NCBI GenBank assembly: GCA_004377135.1
Contig: SOHS01000001.1
Span: forward strand, 1 to 15,449
Direction: 5' to 3'
DNA length: 15,449 bases
Origin: Dehalococcoidia bacterium
Lineage (GTDB): Bacteria; Chloroflexota; Dehalococcoidia; GIF9; AB-539-J10
In this document: positions 7,338 to 14,703 of the stretch, piece by piece
Layout: the number at the start of each line of letters is the position of its first letter
How positions within the stretch are numbered: position 1 is the first letter of the stretch
The notes under the pieces: generated by a model
Told to the model about the DNA's origin: nothing
The model's database searches: none
The model's input: only the letters and a program-made list of their open reading frames with translations
Position numbers and translations under genes: made by a program

Positions 7338-8177
7338 TCAAGAATGCTTGCCCATTCGAGCTTGCCACTGCTCTAAAGAGCATTTTTCTTCATCAAGATA
7401 AATACGCAGCCGGGCTGAGAGCAAGTCCCAGTCTACCTGATGCCCGTCAAACTCAGGTCCGTCCACGCAGCTAAACTTGGTTACGCCACCAACGGATACC
7501 CGGCAGCAGCCACACATCCCGGTGCCATCAACCATTATTGGATTCAGGCTAACAATAGTCTTCACCCCGAAAGGCTGGGTGGTTAGGGCACAGAACTTCA
7601 TCATGATGCTCGGGCCAATGGCAATGACTCGGTCAACCTTCTCCCCACTCTCAAGCAGCTCCTTCAGTGGCTCGGTTACTACCCCTTTGCGACCATACGT
7701 ACCATCATCAGTAGTAACTATTAGCCGGTGGCTGATGCTGCGCAGCTTATCTTCCCAGAAGAGCAAGTCCTTGCTCCGTGCCCCCAAAATGAAGATAATC
7801 TCGTTTCCTTTCTTCTTCAACGCCTTGGCAATAGGCGCTATTGGCGCAGCACCTACTCCTCCCGCCACACAGACTACAGTACCAAATTTGTCAATATGCG
7901 ATGGTACACCAAGGGGACCAACAAAGTCAGCAATGCAGTCACCGGCTTTCAGCAGTGCCAACCTAAAGGTTGTCGCTCCTACTTCCATAAACACCACGGT
8001 AACGCTGCCTTCCTTCGCATCCCAGTCGGCAAGCGTCAGAGGAATACGCTCACCCTTTTCGTCAATCCTGATGACGACGAACTGCCCTGCCAGCGCTTTT
8101 CTAGCAATTGCTGCTGCCTCGATTTTGAACAGATGAATTTTCGTAGCTAAAGTTTCTCTATAAGTAATTCGAAACAT
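7338..8177 (-). CDS. nfnA: NfnA-like FAD/[2Fe-2S] ferredoxin-NAD(P) reductase subunit
   Basis: Small subunit of Nfn, related to dihydroorotate dehydrogenase PyrK and to SudB; in known Nfn it carries FAD, a [2Fe-2S] cluster and the NAD(H) site. I choose the ATG at 8177 (279 aa) because GGAGA lies 7 nt upstream; a TTG at 8195 would add six residues upstream of that site. The FAD-binding segment is RIPLTLAD at 44-51, the nucleotide loop GGVGAAP is at 106-112, and the cluster region has D218 with C222, C225 and C237 (C224 is an extra cysteine). From memory, the Nfn [2Fe-2S] cluster uses one Asp and three Cys, which D218 would fit. It follows hdrA2 by 23 nt and precedes nfnB. Confidence 0.88.
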   Translation of the reverse strand: MFRITYRETLATKIHLFKIEAAAIARKALAGQFVVIRIDEKGERIPLTLADWDAKEGSVTVVFMEVGATTFRLALLKAGDCIADFVGPLGVPSHIDKFGTVVCVAGGVGAAPIAPIAKALKKKGNEIIFILGARSKDLLFWEDKLRSISHRLIVTTDDGTYGRKGVVTEPLKELLESGEKVDRVIAIGPSIMMKFCALTTQPFGVKTIVSLNPIMVDGTGMCGCCRVSVGGVTKFSCVDGPEFDGHQVDWDLLSARLRIYLDEEKCSLEQWQARMGKHS

Positions 8178-8183
8178 TGCTGA

Positions 8184-8188
8184 TCTCC
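8184..8188 (-). promoter_or_regulatory. Ribosome binding site deciding the nfnA start
   Basis: GGAGA on the minus strand, 6 nt before the ATG at 8177. It supports the 279-residue NfnA beginning MFRITYRE rather than the TTG at 8195. Confidence 0.7.
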
Positions 8189-8200
8189 ATCTCAATCTAT

Positions 8201-9895
8201 TTAGCTAAATAAAGCTTCTACCTGAGCTATAATTTGCTCATCGGTAAAGTGGTGCATGGAAATAGCTCCTGAGGGACAGGCAGCACCGCAGGTGCCACAA
8301 CCCTTGCATACCGCTTCATTGATATGGGAGACCCTCTTATTATCTCTAGGCTGAAGCTCAATAGCCTGAAAAGAACACAAAAGCTCGCAAATCCCACAGC
8401 CTGAGCATTCATCCTCATTGACCACTGCATTTATTGCTTCAGCCTTGACATATCCCATTCTCAGGGGACCGGCTGCTTTTGCAGCAGCAGCATAGGCTTG
8501 AGAAACTCCTTCAGTTACATCTGTAGGCCAGCGTGCTGAGCCACAGATATAAATTCCGTCCATGGCAAACTCTACAGGGCGGAGCTTCAAGTGTGCTTCC
8601 AAAAGGAAACCAAACTCATCTAAGGATACTTTGAGCATTTTGGAGATATTCTGGTTATCCTCAGCAGGAATAAGCGGAGTAGTTAGAACAAGCATATCAC
8701 AGGGAAGTTCTATTTCCTTTCTCCATAATTCATGGTAAACCTTTATATTTTCAACCTTTTCATCTCCGATAATTTCGGGAGGCCTTTCTAAGCTATATCT
8801 AATGAATCTAACCCCTAGCTCCATGGCTTTTCGATAATAGGTCTCAAAGTCTACACCATAAGTCATGAGGTCTCGGTGCAATATCCAGACCTTTGCCTTT
8901 GGATTTGATTCCTTGATAAGGAAGGCGTTCTTAATTGCCGTCATGCAGCAGATTCTGCTGCAATAAGTTCTCTCAGGAACCCGAGCTCCCACACAATTGA
9001 TCATTATAACATTCTGACCCAAGGATTTCCCTTTCTTCATTCGCTCCTCTAGTTCCAGCTGAGTCAGTACATTGTTCATCTTCCCATAGCCATATTGACC
9101 CGTCGGTTTTAGCGGCTCAGCCCCGACAGCTACTATAATGGTACCTACAGTGAATTGTTCTGCTTTGCCCTTCCCATCCAGATTAATATTGAAGTTACCT
9201 ATAAATCCAGTCACTTGGCTTACTCTGGATGAGAGATGAGTCTTGATCTTGGGATGGCTTTTGATCTGTTCAACAAGTGGTTTGATTAACTTCACTGCTT
9301 CCTGATTTATAGGGAAAAGTTTATTAATACTGCGGAGAGTTCCACCAAGTTCTGGTTCCTTCTCCACCAAATGTATATTAAAACCTTGATTGGCCAAGTT
9401 TAAGGCTGCTTCCATTCCAACAATTCCTCCACCAATCACCAATGCCGAAGGATCCACCTCCATTTCAATCTCCTCCAACGGCTGCAGCAACCTGGCTTTG
9501 GCCACTCCCATCCTTATCAGGTCTTTAGCCTTTTCCGTAGCCTTCTGGGGCTCACGCATATGCACCCAGGAGCATTGGTCTCTTATGTTAACAAACTCGA
9601 AAAGATATTTGTTTAAGCCCACTTCTTCACAAGCAGCTCGGAAGAGCGGCTCATGGGTTCTAGGAGTACAGGAAGCTACCAGGACCCGATTTAAATTGTA
9701 TTCCTTTGTCCCTCTCTTAATTGCCGAAATCCCTTCCTCAGAGCAGGTGAACAAATTGCGCTCAGCATGCACTACATTTGGTAGCTGCTTGGCATATTCC
9801 ACAAGGTCCGGGACGTTGACATATGCCCCAATATTTATACCACAATGACAGATAAAAACTCCAATACGAGGATGAGAAAGATCTTTTTCTTCCAT
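8201..9895 (-). CDS. hdrA2: HdrA-like flavin/iron-sulfur protein without internal ferredoxin domain (HdrA2)
   Basis: HdrA-family electron-transfer protein, 564 aa, expected to bind FAD and several [4Fe-4S] clusters. An N-terminal HdrA domain (1-145) carries C17, C51, C76 (SCTPRTHEP) and C108. The FAD Rossmann motif VIGGGIVG is at 153-160. The family's odd cluster motif C301-x10-C312-x3-C316-C317 (in CVGAR and YCSRICCM) is intact, as is the late flavin-domain segment GIYICGSARWPTDV. Two C-terminal ferredoxin motifs, CSGCGICELLC (497-507) and CKGCGTCGAAC (530-540), end the protein. The ferredoxin insert usually found after the first Rossmann segment of HdrA is absent. The ATG is preceded by GGAGG at 9908-9912, a long 12 nt spacing. 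Five nucleotides separate it from the GltD-bearing HdrA upstream, with which it may pair. Confidence 0.88.
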   Translation of the reverse strand: MEEKDLSHPRIGVFICHCGINIGAYVNVPDLVEYAKQLPNVVHAERNLFTCSEEGISAIKRGTKEYNLNRVLVASCTPRTHEPLFRAACEEVGLNKYLFEFVNIRDQCSWVHMREPQKATEKAKDLIRMGVAKARLLQPLEEIEMEVDPSALVIGGGIVGMEAALNLANQGFNIHLVEKEPELGGTLRSINKLFPINQEAVKLIKPLVEQIKSHPKIKTHLSSRVSQVTGFIGNFNINLDGKGKAEQFTVGTIIVAVGAEPLKPTGQYGYGKMNNVLTQLELEERMKKGKSLGQNVIMINCVGARVPERTYCSRICCMTAIKNAFLIKESNPKAKVWILHRDLMTYGVDFETYYRKAMELGVRFIRYSLERPPEIIGDEKVENIKVYHELWRKEIELPCDMLVLTTPLIPAEDNQNISKMLKVSLDEFGFLLEAHLKLRPVEFAMDGIYICGSARWPTDVTEGVSQAYAAAAKAAGPLRMGYVKAEAINAVVNEDECSGCGICELLCSFQAIELQPRDNKRVSHINEAVCKGCGTCGAACPSGAISMHHFTDEQIIAQVEALFS

Positions 9896-9900
9896 GGCCC

Positions 9901-12585
9901 TTACTTGCCTCCTGCTATAGCTTCAGCAGTTCTGCCTGCTGCCCCTGAGGCTTGGGTTACAGAATCCGGGATATCTCGAGGACTATGGACATAGCCACAG
10001 GCAAAAATGCCTGGCCTTGTAGTATCCAGTGGCTGCAGCAATTTATCTGGAGCTTTTACAAAGCCATCTTCATCCAATTCTATACCTAGTATGTCCGCCA
10101 ATTCCTTAGTGATTTGAGGGACCATGGCTTGGGCAAGGACCACCAGTTCTGCCTCAAAGCTCTTTACTTCTCCGGTGATGGTTTCTTCATACCAAATAAT
10201 AGGGTTATCATTCTCGGGGTTAACTTCAATCCTGCCGGGACGCCCTCTGATACAAGTCACATTGTATTCATTTTTAGCCCGGGCAATGTATTCTTGGAAC
10301 CTTTTACCCACGGCTCTCATATCCATGTAGAAAATGGTGGATTTTGTCCCTGGATGATGCTCGAAAGCCAGCATTGCCTCCTTGGTGGCGTGCATGCAGC
10401 AGACACTAGAGCAATAAGCTTTATTCCTGAAATCTCGAGAGCCGACACATTGGATAAAAGCTACATTCTCAGGTATCCTGCCATCCGAAGAACGCCTAAG
10501 TTCTCCCATAGTAGGTCCAGAGGCAGCAGTCAGCCTCTCAAATTCCATGGCAGTAATCACGTTCTTTATTCTCTTATATCCGTATTCTGTTAGTGATGCA
10601 ATATCGTATAAGCCGAGCCCTGAAGCGATGATTATCGCTCCTACATTCAATTCAACGCTTTCATCATGCATCGTATAGACTATGGCGTTAGCCTCACAAA
10701 CCTTCTCGCATCCCCGACACTCGGAGCAGACTGCGCAATTCAAACAACGCTTGGCCTCCTCGACTGCCATTTCTTCGTCAAAGCCAAGCTCAACTTCACC
10801 AAACCGTTTTCGTTTTCCCAGTTCAAGAGTTGGCATGGAGTGTCTTGCTTTCGGTCTTACCCCAGCCTTTGATACCTCTTCTACCCTTGTGACTGTATCT
10901 GGTCTTCCCTTTTTCATGTCTATTCCTCTGAGGTAGCAGTCAATAGAAATTGCTGCCTCCTTACCAGCAGTTATGGCAGCAATGACATCAGCGGGACCAG
11001 AAACCACGTCACCGCCAGCAAAAACCCCTTCAATGTTCGTACACAGTGTAATGGGGTCTACCTTGATAGTTTGGCTGGGGCTTTTCTCTATTTCTTTGAA
11101 AACCACCTTCGCTGGTCTCTGCCCAGTGGCAACTATTATTGTATCTGCTTCTATAGTGGCGGCTGTACCTTCAGCAAATCTTGGAGCGAATCTGCCTTGC
11201 TCATCACGAACGGAAGTACAGACTCTAGTTTCTAAGCCTGCGACCTTACCATTCTCGGTTAGAATCCTCTTTGGACCTAAGGAAGTATGGATAATTAATC
11301 CTTCTTCCTCAGCCTCTTTAATCTCTGAATCTTGGGCGAGCATCCTATCTTTGGAAGTAAGATCCCGCGATTCGAGACAGACTAGATGAACTTCTTTACT
11401 GCCGAGGCGCAAAGCCACCCTAGCACAGTCAATAGCCACACTCCCACCACCAATAACCGCTACTTGATTACCTAGCTCAATCTTTACGCCTGAATTCGCC
11501 CGCCTCAAGAAGTCAAGGGCATAAATCACACCTTTAGTTTCTTCATTGGGGATACCAAGTTTCATGCTTTCTTGGCAACCAACGCCCAAGAATATTGCTT
11601 TATATCCCTGGTTGAAGACCTCGCCAAGGTCTTTCACTGGCGTATTCACCTTGATCTCCACCCCCAGTTCCTGTATATAGCTTACGTCGGCATCCACTAT
11701 TTCCTTGGGCAATCTATATTCAGGGATGCCATACCTTAGAAGGCCGCCTGCCTGAGGCAGAGCCTCGAACACAGTAACTGCATAGCCTTCCCTGATTAAG
11801 TCATAGGCGCAGGCGAGCCCCGCAGGACCAGAGCCAATAATAGCTACCTTGCCTTCTTTTGTCTTTTCGACTGGGACAGCATTTTCTCGCCCCACCCGTA
11901 GCTCGTAATCGGCGGCGAAGCGCTTTAGGCTTCGAATAGCAACAGGTTCGTCAAACTGCCCCCGCTCGCAGTCCTTCTCACAAGGGTGGGTGCACACCCT
12001 TCCACAAACTCCGGCAAAGGGCATAGTCCTGCGGATCACCTCTAGAGCCTCCTTGAACTTGCCTTGGGAAATAAGAGCGACGTAGCCCTGGGCATTGACC
12101 CCGGCGGGACAGACAAATCGGCATGGTGGATAACCACGCTTATCTATAGTATATTTATTGGGAATTGCCTGGGGGAAAGGAATATAGATAGCCTTTCGCC
12201 TCCCCAGGTTCTCATCAAATTCGCTATTTAATTCGACGGGACAAACCTTCGCACACTCACTGCAGCCTGTGCACTTGCTCCAATCAACAAAAGACGCCTT
12301 CTTCTTTACCTTAACCTTGAACTTCCCTATTCCTCCCGAGACTTTTTCCACTTCGGAATAAGTTAGGAGCTCTATATTGGGGTGGGAATTGGCCTCAATC
12401 ATCTTGGGGGCAAGGATACACATGGCACAATCATTAGTGGGGAAGGTCTTATCCAGTTGTGCCATTCTTCCCCCGATGCTGGGCGACTTTTCCACTAAAT
12501 ATACCTTAAAACCCATATTGGCCAGGTCAAGTGAAGCCTGAATTCCGGCTATGCCTCCACCGATAACTAGAACGGAATTATTCAC
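9901..12585 (-). CDS. hdrA: HdrA-like protein with an inserted GltD/NfnB-type NAD(P)H-binding module
   Basis: Composite flavoprotein, 894 aa. It starts straight at the HdrA FAD motif VIGGGIAG (7-14), lacking the usual N-terminal HdrA domain. A ferredoxin motif CTGCSECAKVCP follows (105-116). A complete GltD-like module then interrupts HdrA at about 150-555: cysteine pairs C155/C159 and C194, C198, C202, C206, FAD motif GSGPAG (251-256), nucleotide motif GGGSVA (379-384) and GGD (524-526). A cysteine-rich linker (C614-C630) leads back into HdrA, with the cluster motif C713-x10-C724-x3-C728-C729 and the closing flavin-domain segment GIFACGYVHSPRDIPDS. There are no C-terminal ferredoxin motifs. 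Start is GTG at 12585, backed by TAGGAGGC at 12593-12600; the gene overlaps the hdrCB stop by 8 nt. The insert suggests direct exchange with NAD(P)H. The architecture itself is sequence fact; the function is inference. Confidence 0.9.
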   Translation of the reverse strand: MNNSVLVIGGGIAGIQASLDLANMGFKVYLVEKSPSIGGRMAQLDKTFPTNDCAMCILAPKMIEANSHPNIELLTYSEVEKVSGGIGKFKVKVKKKASFVDWSKCTGCSECAKVCPVELNSEFDENLGRRKAIYIPFPQAIPNKYTIDKRGYPPCRFVCPAGVNAQGYVALISQGKFKEALEVIRRTMPFAGVCGRVCTHPCEKDCERGQFDEPVAIRSLKRFAADYELRVGRENAVPVEKTKEGKVAIIGSGPAGLACAYDLIREGYAVTVFEALPQAGGLLRYGIPEYRLPKEIVDADVSYIQELGVEIKVNTPVKDLGEVFNQGYKAIFLGVGCQESMKLGIPNEETKGVIYALDFLRRANSGVKIELGNQVAVIGGGSVAIDCARVALRLGSKEVHLVCLESRDLTSKDRMLAQDSEIKEAEEEGLIIHTSLGPKRILTENGKVAGLETRVCTSVRDEQGRFAPRFAEGTAATIEADTIIVATGQRPAKVVFKEIEKSPSQTIKVDPITLCTNIEGVFAGGDVVSGPADVIAAITAGKEAAISIDCYLRGIDMKKGRPDTVTRVEEVSKAGVRPKARHSMPTLELGKRKRFGEVELGFDEEMAVEEAKRCLNCAVCSECRGCEKVCEANAIVYTMHDESVELNVGAIIIASGLGLYDIASLTEYGYKRIKNVITAMEFERLTAASGPTMGELRRSSDGRIPENVAFIQCVGSRDFRNKAYCSSVCCMHATKEAMLAFEHHPGTKSTIFYMDMRAVGKRFQEYIARAKNEYNVTCIRGRPGRIEVNPENDNPIIWYEETITGEVKSFEAELVVLAQAMVPQITKELADILGIELDEDGFVKAPDKLLQPLDTTRPGIFACGYVHSPRDIPDSVTQASGAAGRTAEAIAGGK

Positions 12586-13741
12586 TACTTTTGCCTCCTA
12601 GAGCGTCAGTTACCAGGGTCGCGATATCCATGACTTTCATTTCTATATCAGAGCCTTTCTGGGCACTTTTATCCACCATAGCGCACTTGAAATGGATCTG
12701 ACATTTGGGACAAGAGGTAACCAGCACCTCAGCACCAGTAGCCTTGGCTTCAAGTAGTCGCTCCACTCGTATATCCTTGGAATAAGAGTTGCAATTAGTC
12801 CAGGCGCTGGTGCCACAACATATGCTTTCATCGCCACTATGCTCCATCTCAGTTAGCTCTATCCCCGGGATAGCCTTTATTATTTCCCTCGGTGGTTCAT
12901 AAATCCCCAGGTGCCTTCCTAGACGGCAGGGGTCTTGATAAGTTACCCGTTTAACCTCGGGATTGCTTAGCTTCGCTCTCAGTGACAGAGTGGCGAGATT
13001 CTGAGCTAAAAGCTCGGTGATATGCATTAGCTCACAATCAAGCTCTACATACTGGGGATAGTCAATCTTGAACGTCCGGTAGCCCTCAGGGCAGGAAAAA
13101 ACTATCTTTCTGGCACCCGATTCCTTTATCATTTGAGCATTGAGCTGAGCCAGTTTCTTGAACGTCTCCACATCCCCGGTCCATAAGAGGTCATGTCCAC
13201 AGCATCTCTCATTAGGAAGTACCATGGGCTCTATCCCTAAAGCGTTGAGTATTTTGATACTATTTCTGGCAATATTCACCGGGCTGACCTCAATATCCTC
13301 AAAAACTGGCTGGAAATATGGAGCGCAGCCCACAAAATACAATACCTCGCTCTTCTCCGAGGTGCGGCAGCCATCGAGCCAGTCCAGCCGTCTTTGTCTG
13401 ATATCAGAACGAGACATGAGTTTCATTAAGGAATGAAGGGTTCCTGAGTGCGCACAATCGCCATGCTCGCCCTCGCCAGAAGCTAGATTCCTCACCTTTT
13501 GCGTAAACACAGGATAATCAACGTCTGACGGACAGAGCTTCGAGCAAGCGTAGCAGGCAAGACAGGAAAATAGCTCTCGGTCGTGAATTAACTCATCTCT
13601 ATAGCCCATCAAGGCTCTTTCTAACATTAGCCTTGGGGAGAAATTGGAATTATATCTTGAAACTGGACAAACGGCTGTACACTTGCCGCATTCCAGACAG
13701 TAGTAGGTCTTTGTTTCCTTGATAATATCTTCGAGATTCAC
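12578..13741 (-). CDS. hdrD: HdrC-HdrB fusion (HdrD-like), heterodisulfide reductase-type catalytic protein
   Basis: Fusion of the iron-sulfur subunit HdrC to the catalytic subunit HdrB, 387 aa, cytosolic. The N-terminal part has two [4Fe-4S] motifs: C15, C18, C21, C25 and C60, C63, C66, C70. The C-terminal part has two CCG domains. The second is complete: C272, C308-C309-G, and CPKC (C344, C347). The first has C139 and C180-C181-G, but its closing CxxC is reduced to SCPEG (C217, with Gly at 220). In methanogens these domains hold noncubane clusters that reduce CoM-S-S-CoB; the bacterial acceptor is unknown. The GTG start at 13741 overlaps the stop of the HdrA stump (GTGA), and the 3' end overlaps the next gene by 8 nt, so this is an operon member with coupled translation. 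A generic CCG-domain oxidoreductase is the alternative name. Confidence 0.88.
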   Translation of the reverse strand: MNLEDIIKETKTYYCLECGKCTAVCPVSRYNSNFSPRLMLERALMGYRDELIHDRELFSCLACYACSKLCPSDVDYPVFTQKVRNLASGEGEHGDCAHSGTLHSLMKLMSRSDIRQRRLDWLDGCRTSEKSEVLYFVGCAPYFQPVFEDIEVSPVNIARNSIKILNALGIEPMVLPNERCCGHDLLWTGDVETFKKLAQLNAQMIKESGARKIVFSCPEGYRTFKIDYPQYVELDCELMHITELLAQNLATLSLRAKLSNPEVKRVTYQDPCRLGRHLGIYEPPREIIKAIPGIELTEMEHSGDESICCGTSAWTNCNSYSKDIRVERLLEAKATGAEVLVTSCPKCQIHFKCAMVDKSAQKGSDIEMKVMDIATLVTDALGGKSSE

Positions 13742-14121
13742 ACCTTAACCTCTTCCCGGAGAGGTGAAGGATCTAATTTCTTAAGCTGTTTGACCATCTC
13801 CTCGATTAATTCAGCAAATATTGGCGCCTCAGCGGCGGTAGAAGCCTGCGCTACGGTATCAGGAATATCTTTAGGGCTCTCGCAGCAACCAGCGATGAAA
13901 ACTCTATCTGTAGCTGTAGCTACTGTGTCAAGTTTCACATGCCTTTCCATAACGAAGCCATCCGCTCGGCGGTCATTGGTGAATAGCTTGACAAAATCCT
14001 CAGCATCAGAGCGAGGCTCCAGGGCCGGGCACGAAATTACCATATGTACGGGAACTCGGGCTATCCCGCCCAGAAGCCTGTCCTCAGCGATTACAGTCAA
14101 TTTCCCGAGCTTTAGTGAATC
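13738..14121 (-). pseudogene. hdrA 3' stump (C-terminal flavin-domain segment only)
   Basis: About 125 codons open from a TGA at 14122-14124 down to the TGA at 13738-13740; a TTG at 14100 would give 120 aa. It matches the C-terminal part of the HdrA at the right edge of the window: GKLTVIAEDRLL beside GKLIVCGEDTLL, then RVPVHMV, ALEPRSDA, ADGFVMERHVKLD and IAGCCESPKDIPDTVAQAS, each with a near-identical counterpart. It lacks the FAD Rossmann fold, the CxxxCC cluster motif and the C-terminal ferredoxins, ending instead in a charged tail. It cannot work as HdrA. Its stop overlaps the hdrCB start (GTGA), so the frame may survive because it couples translation of hdrCB. Listed as a pseudogene; a small expressed protein is not excluded. 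Confidence 0.75.
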
Positions 14122-14286
14122 TCAACCTGGGGCTCACAGCTCGATTAGCATTCTGCACCACCCTGTAACACATAACTGTATTTTCGTCACAAAGACTCTG
14201 GAATTCGTTGGTATCAATAGCGATAACTTTGGCTTTTTCCACCACAACCAGCCACTCAGCAGAGAGCCACTCGAAGTTTAACCATG
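14122..14286 (-). pseudogene. Damaged remnant starting like an mvhG small subunit
   Basis: An ATG at 14286, overlapping the end of mvhD copy 1, opens a frame whose first 16 codons read MVKLRVALC, stop, VAGCGG. The intact MvhG of this window begins MAKLKIALYWAASCGG, so 10 of 16 positions agree and a TGA (14258-14256) stands exactly where MvhG has Trp. After the CGG the similarity ends and another TGA follows at 14216-14214. From about 14245 to 14083 a second frame is open, reading in part AIDTNEFQSLCDENTVMCYR and VVQNANRAVSPR; I do not recognise it. Only about 160 bp lie between mvhD and the HdrA stump, too little for a small subunit of about 960 bp, so a large deletion is likely. Confidence 0.6.
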
Positions 14287-14703
14287 TTTCTCCTCGTCAG
14301 AGTCTTTCGTAAAAGAACCTAAGGCTCTAACTTTTTCCGTCATATCATCGACTATTGAGACAAAACGGTCGCCTTCAGAAGCCGAAACCCAATCGAGGCG
14401 TACTCGATCAGCTTCAATTCCTAGCTGAGATAGCATCTTCTCCAGCAATGCCATACGGCGTATTGTCTTATAATTCCCCTCTGCATAGTGACAATCACCG
14501 GGATGGCAGCCTAAGACCAAAACACCATCGGCCCCTAGTTGAAAGGCTTTAAAAATAAAGGCCGGCTCTACTCGGCCACTGCACATTACCCTGATAATTC
14601 GGACATTGGGAGCGCATTTCATCCTAGCTGTGCCCGCCAGGTCAGCGCCCCGGTAAGAGCACCAATTGCAGAGAAAGCCAACAATTTTAGGTTCGAAACT
14701 CAT
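14278..14703 (-). CDS. mvhD: MvhD, [2Fe-2S] adapter (copy 1, paired with HdrA)
   Basis: Second adapter protein, 141 aa, with the same cysteine set as copy 2: C12 and C15 (CNWCS), C41 (MCSGR), C66 and C71 (CHPGDC). Family role: moves electrons from a hydrogenase or formate dehydrogenase to HdrA. Its ATG overlaps the stop of the upstream hdrA (ATGA), so HdrA and this MvhD are made together. The C-terminus differs from copy 2, being acidic (DSDEEKHG). The gene directly downstream is not an intact hydrogenase subunit but a remnant, so this copy either serves a partner encoded elsewhere or is shared with the hydrogenase at 2918-5343. Confidence 0.92.
   Translation of the reverse strand: MSFEPKIVGFLCNWCSYRGADLAGTARMKCAPNVRIIRVMCSGRVEPAFIFKAFQLGADGVLVLGCHPGDCHYAEGNYKTIRRMALLEKMLSQLGIEADRVRLDWVSASEGDRFVSIVDDMTEKVRALGSFTKDSDEEKHG

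Noticed and set aside
7477..8136. 219-codon open frame on the plus strand
   Set aside because: Lies wholly antisense to nfnA, which has clear cofactor motifs; its translation is low-complexity Ser/Pro/Thr-rich with no recognisable domain.
8193..8195. TTG as the nfnA start
   Set aside because: The GGAGA ribosome site lies between this TTG and the ATG at 8177, and the extra six residues are not part of the family N-terminus.
9390..9848. Long plus-strand frame of 152 codons
   Set aside because: Antisense to hdrA2, whose conserved cysteines and FAD motif are in the other strand; no own ribosome site or family motif.
14256..14258. In-frame TGA read as selenocysteine or tryptophan
   Set aside because: It aligns with Trp of MvhG rather than a Cys, another TGA follows 13 codons later, and there is no room for the remaining small subunit; a broken gene explains it better.
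13790..14281. Plus-strand frame of 163 codons over the damaged region
   Set aside because: Tempting because the minus strand is broken here, but most of it is the reverse of the HdrA-like stump, which has clear homology on the minus strand.
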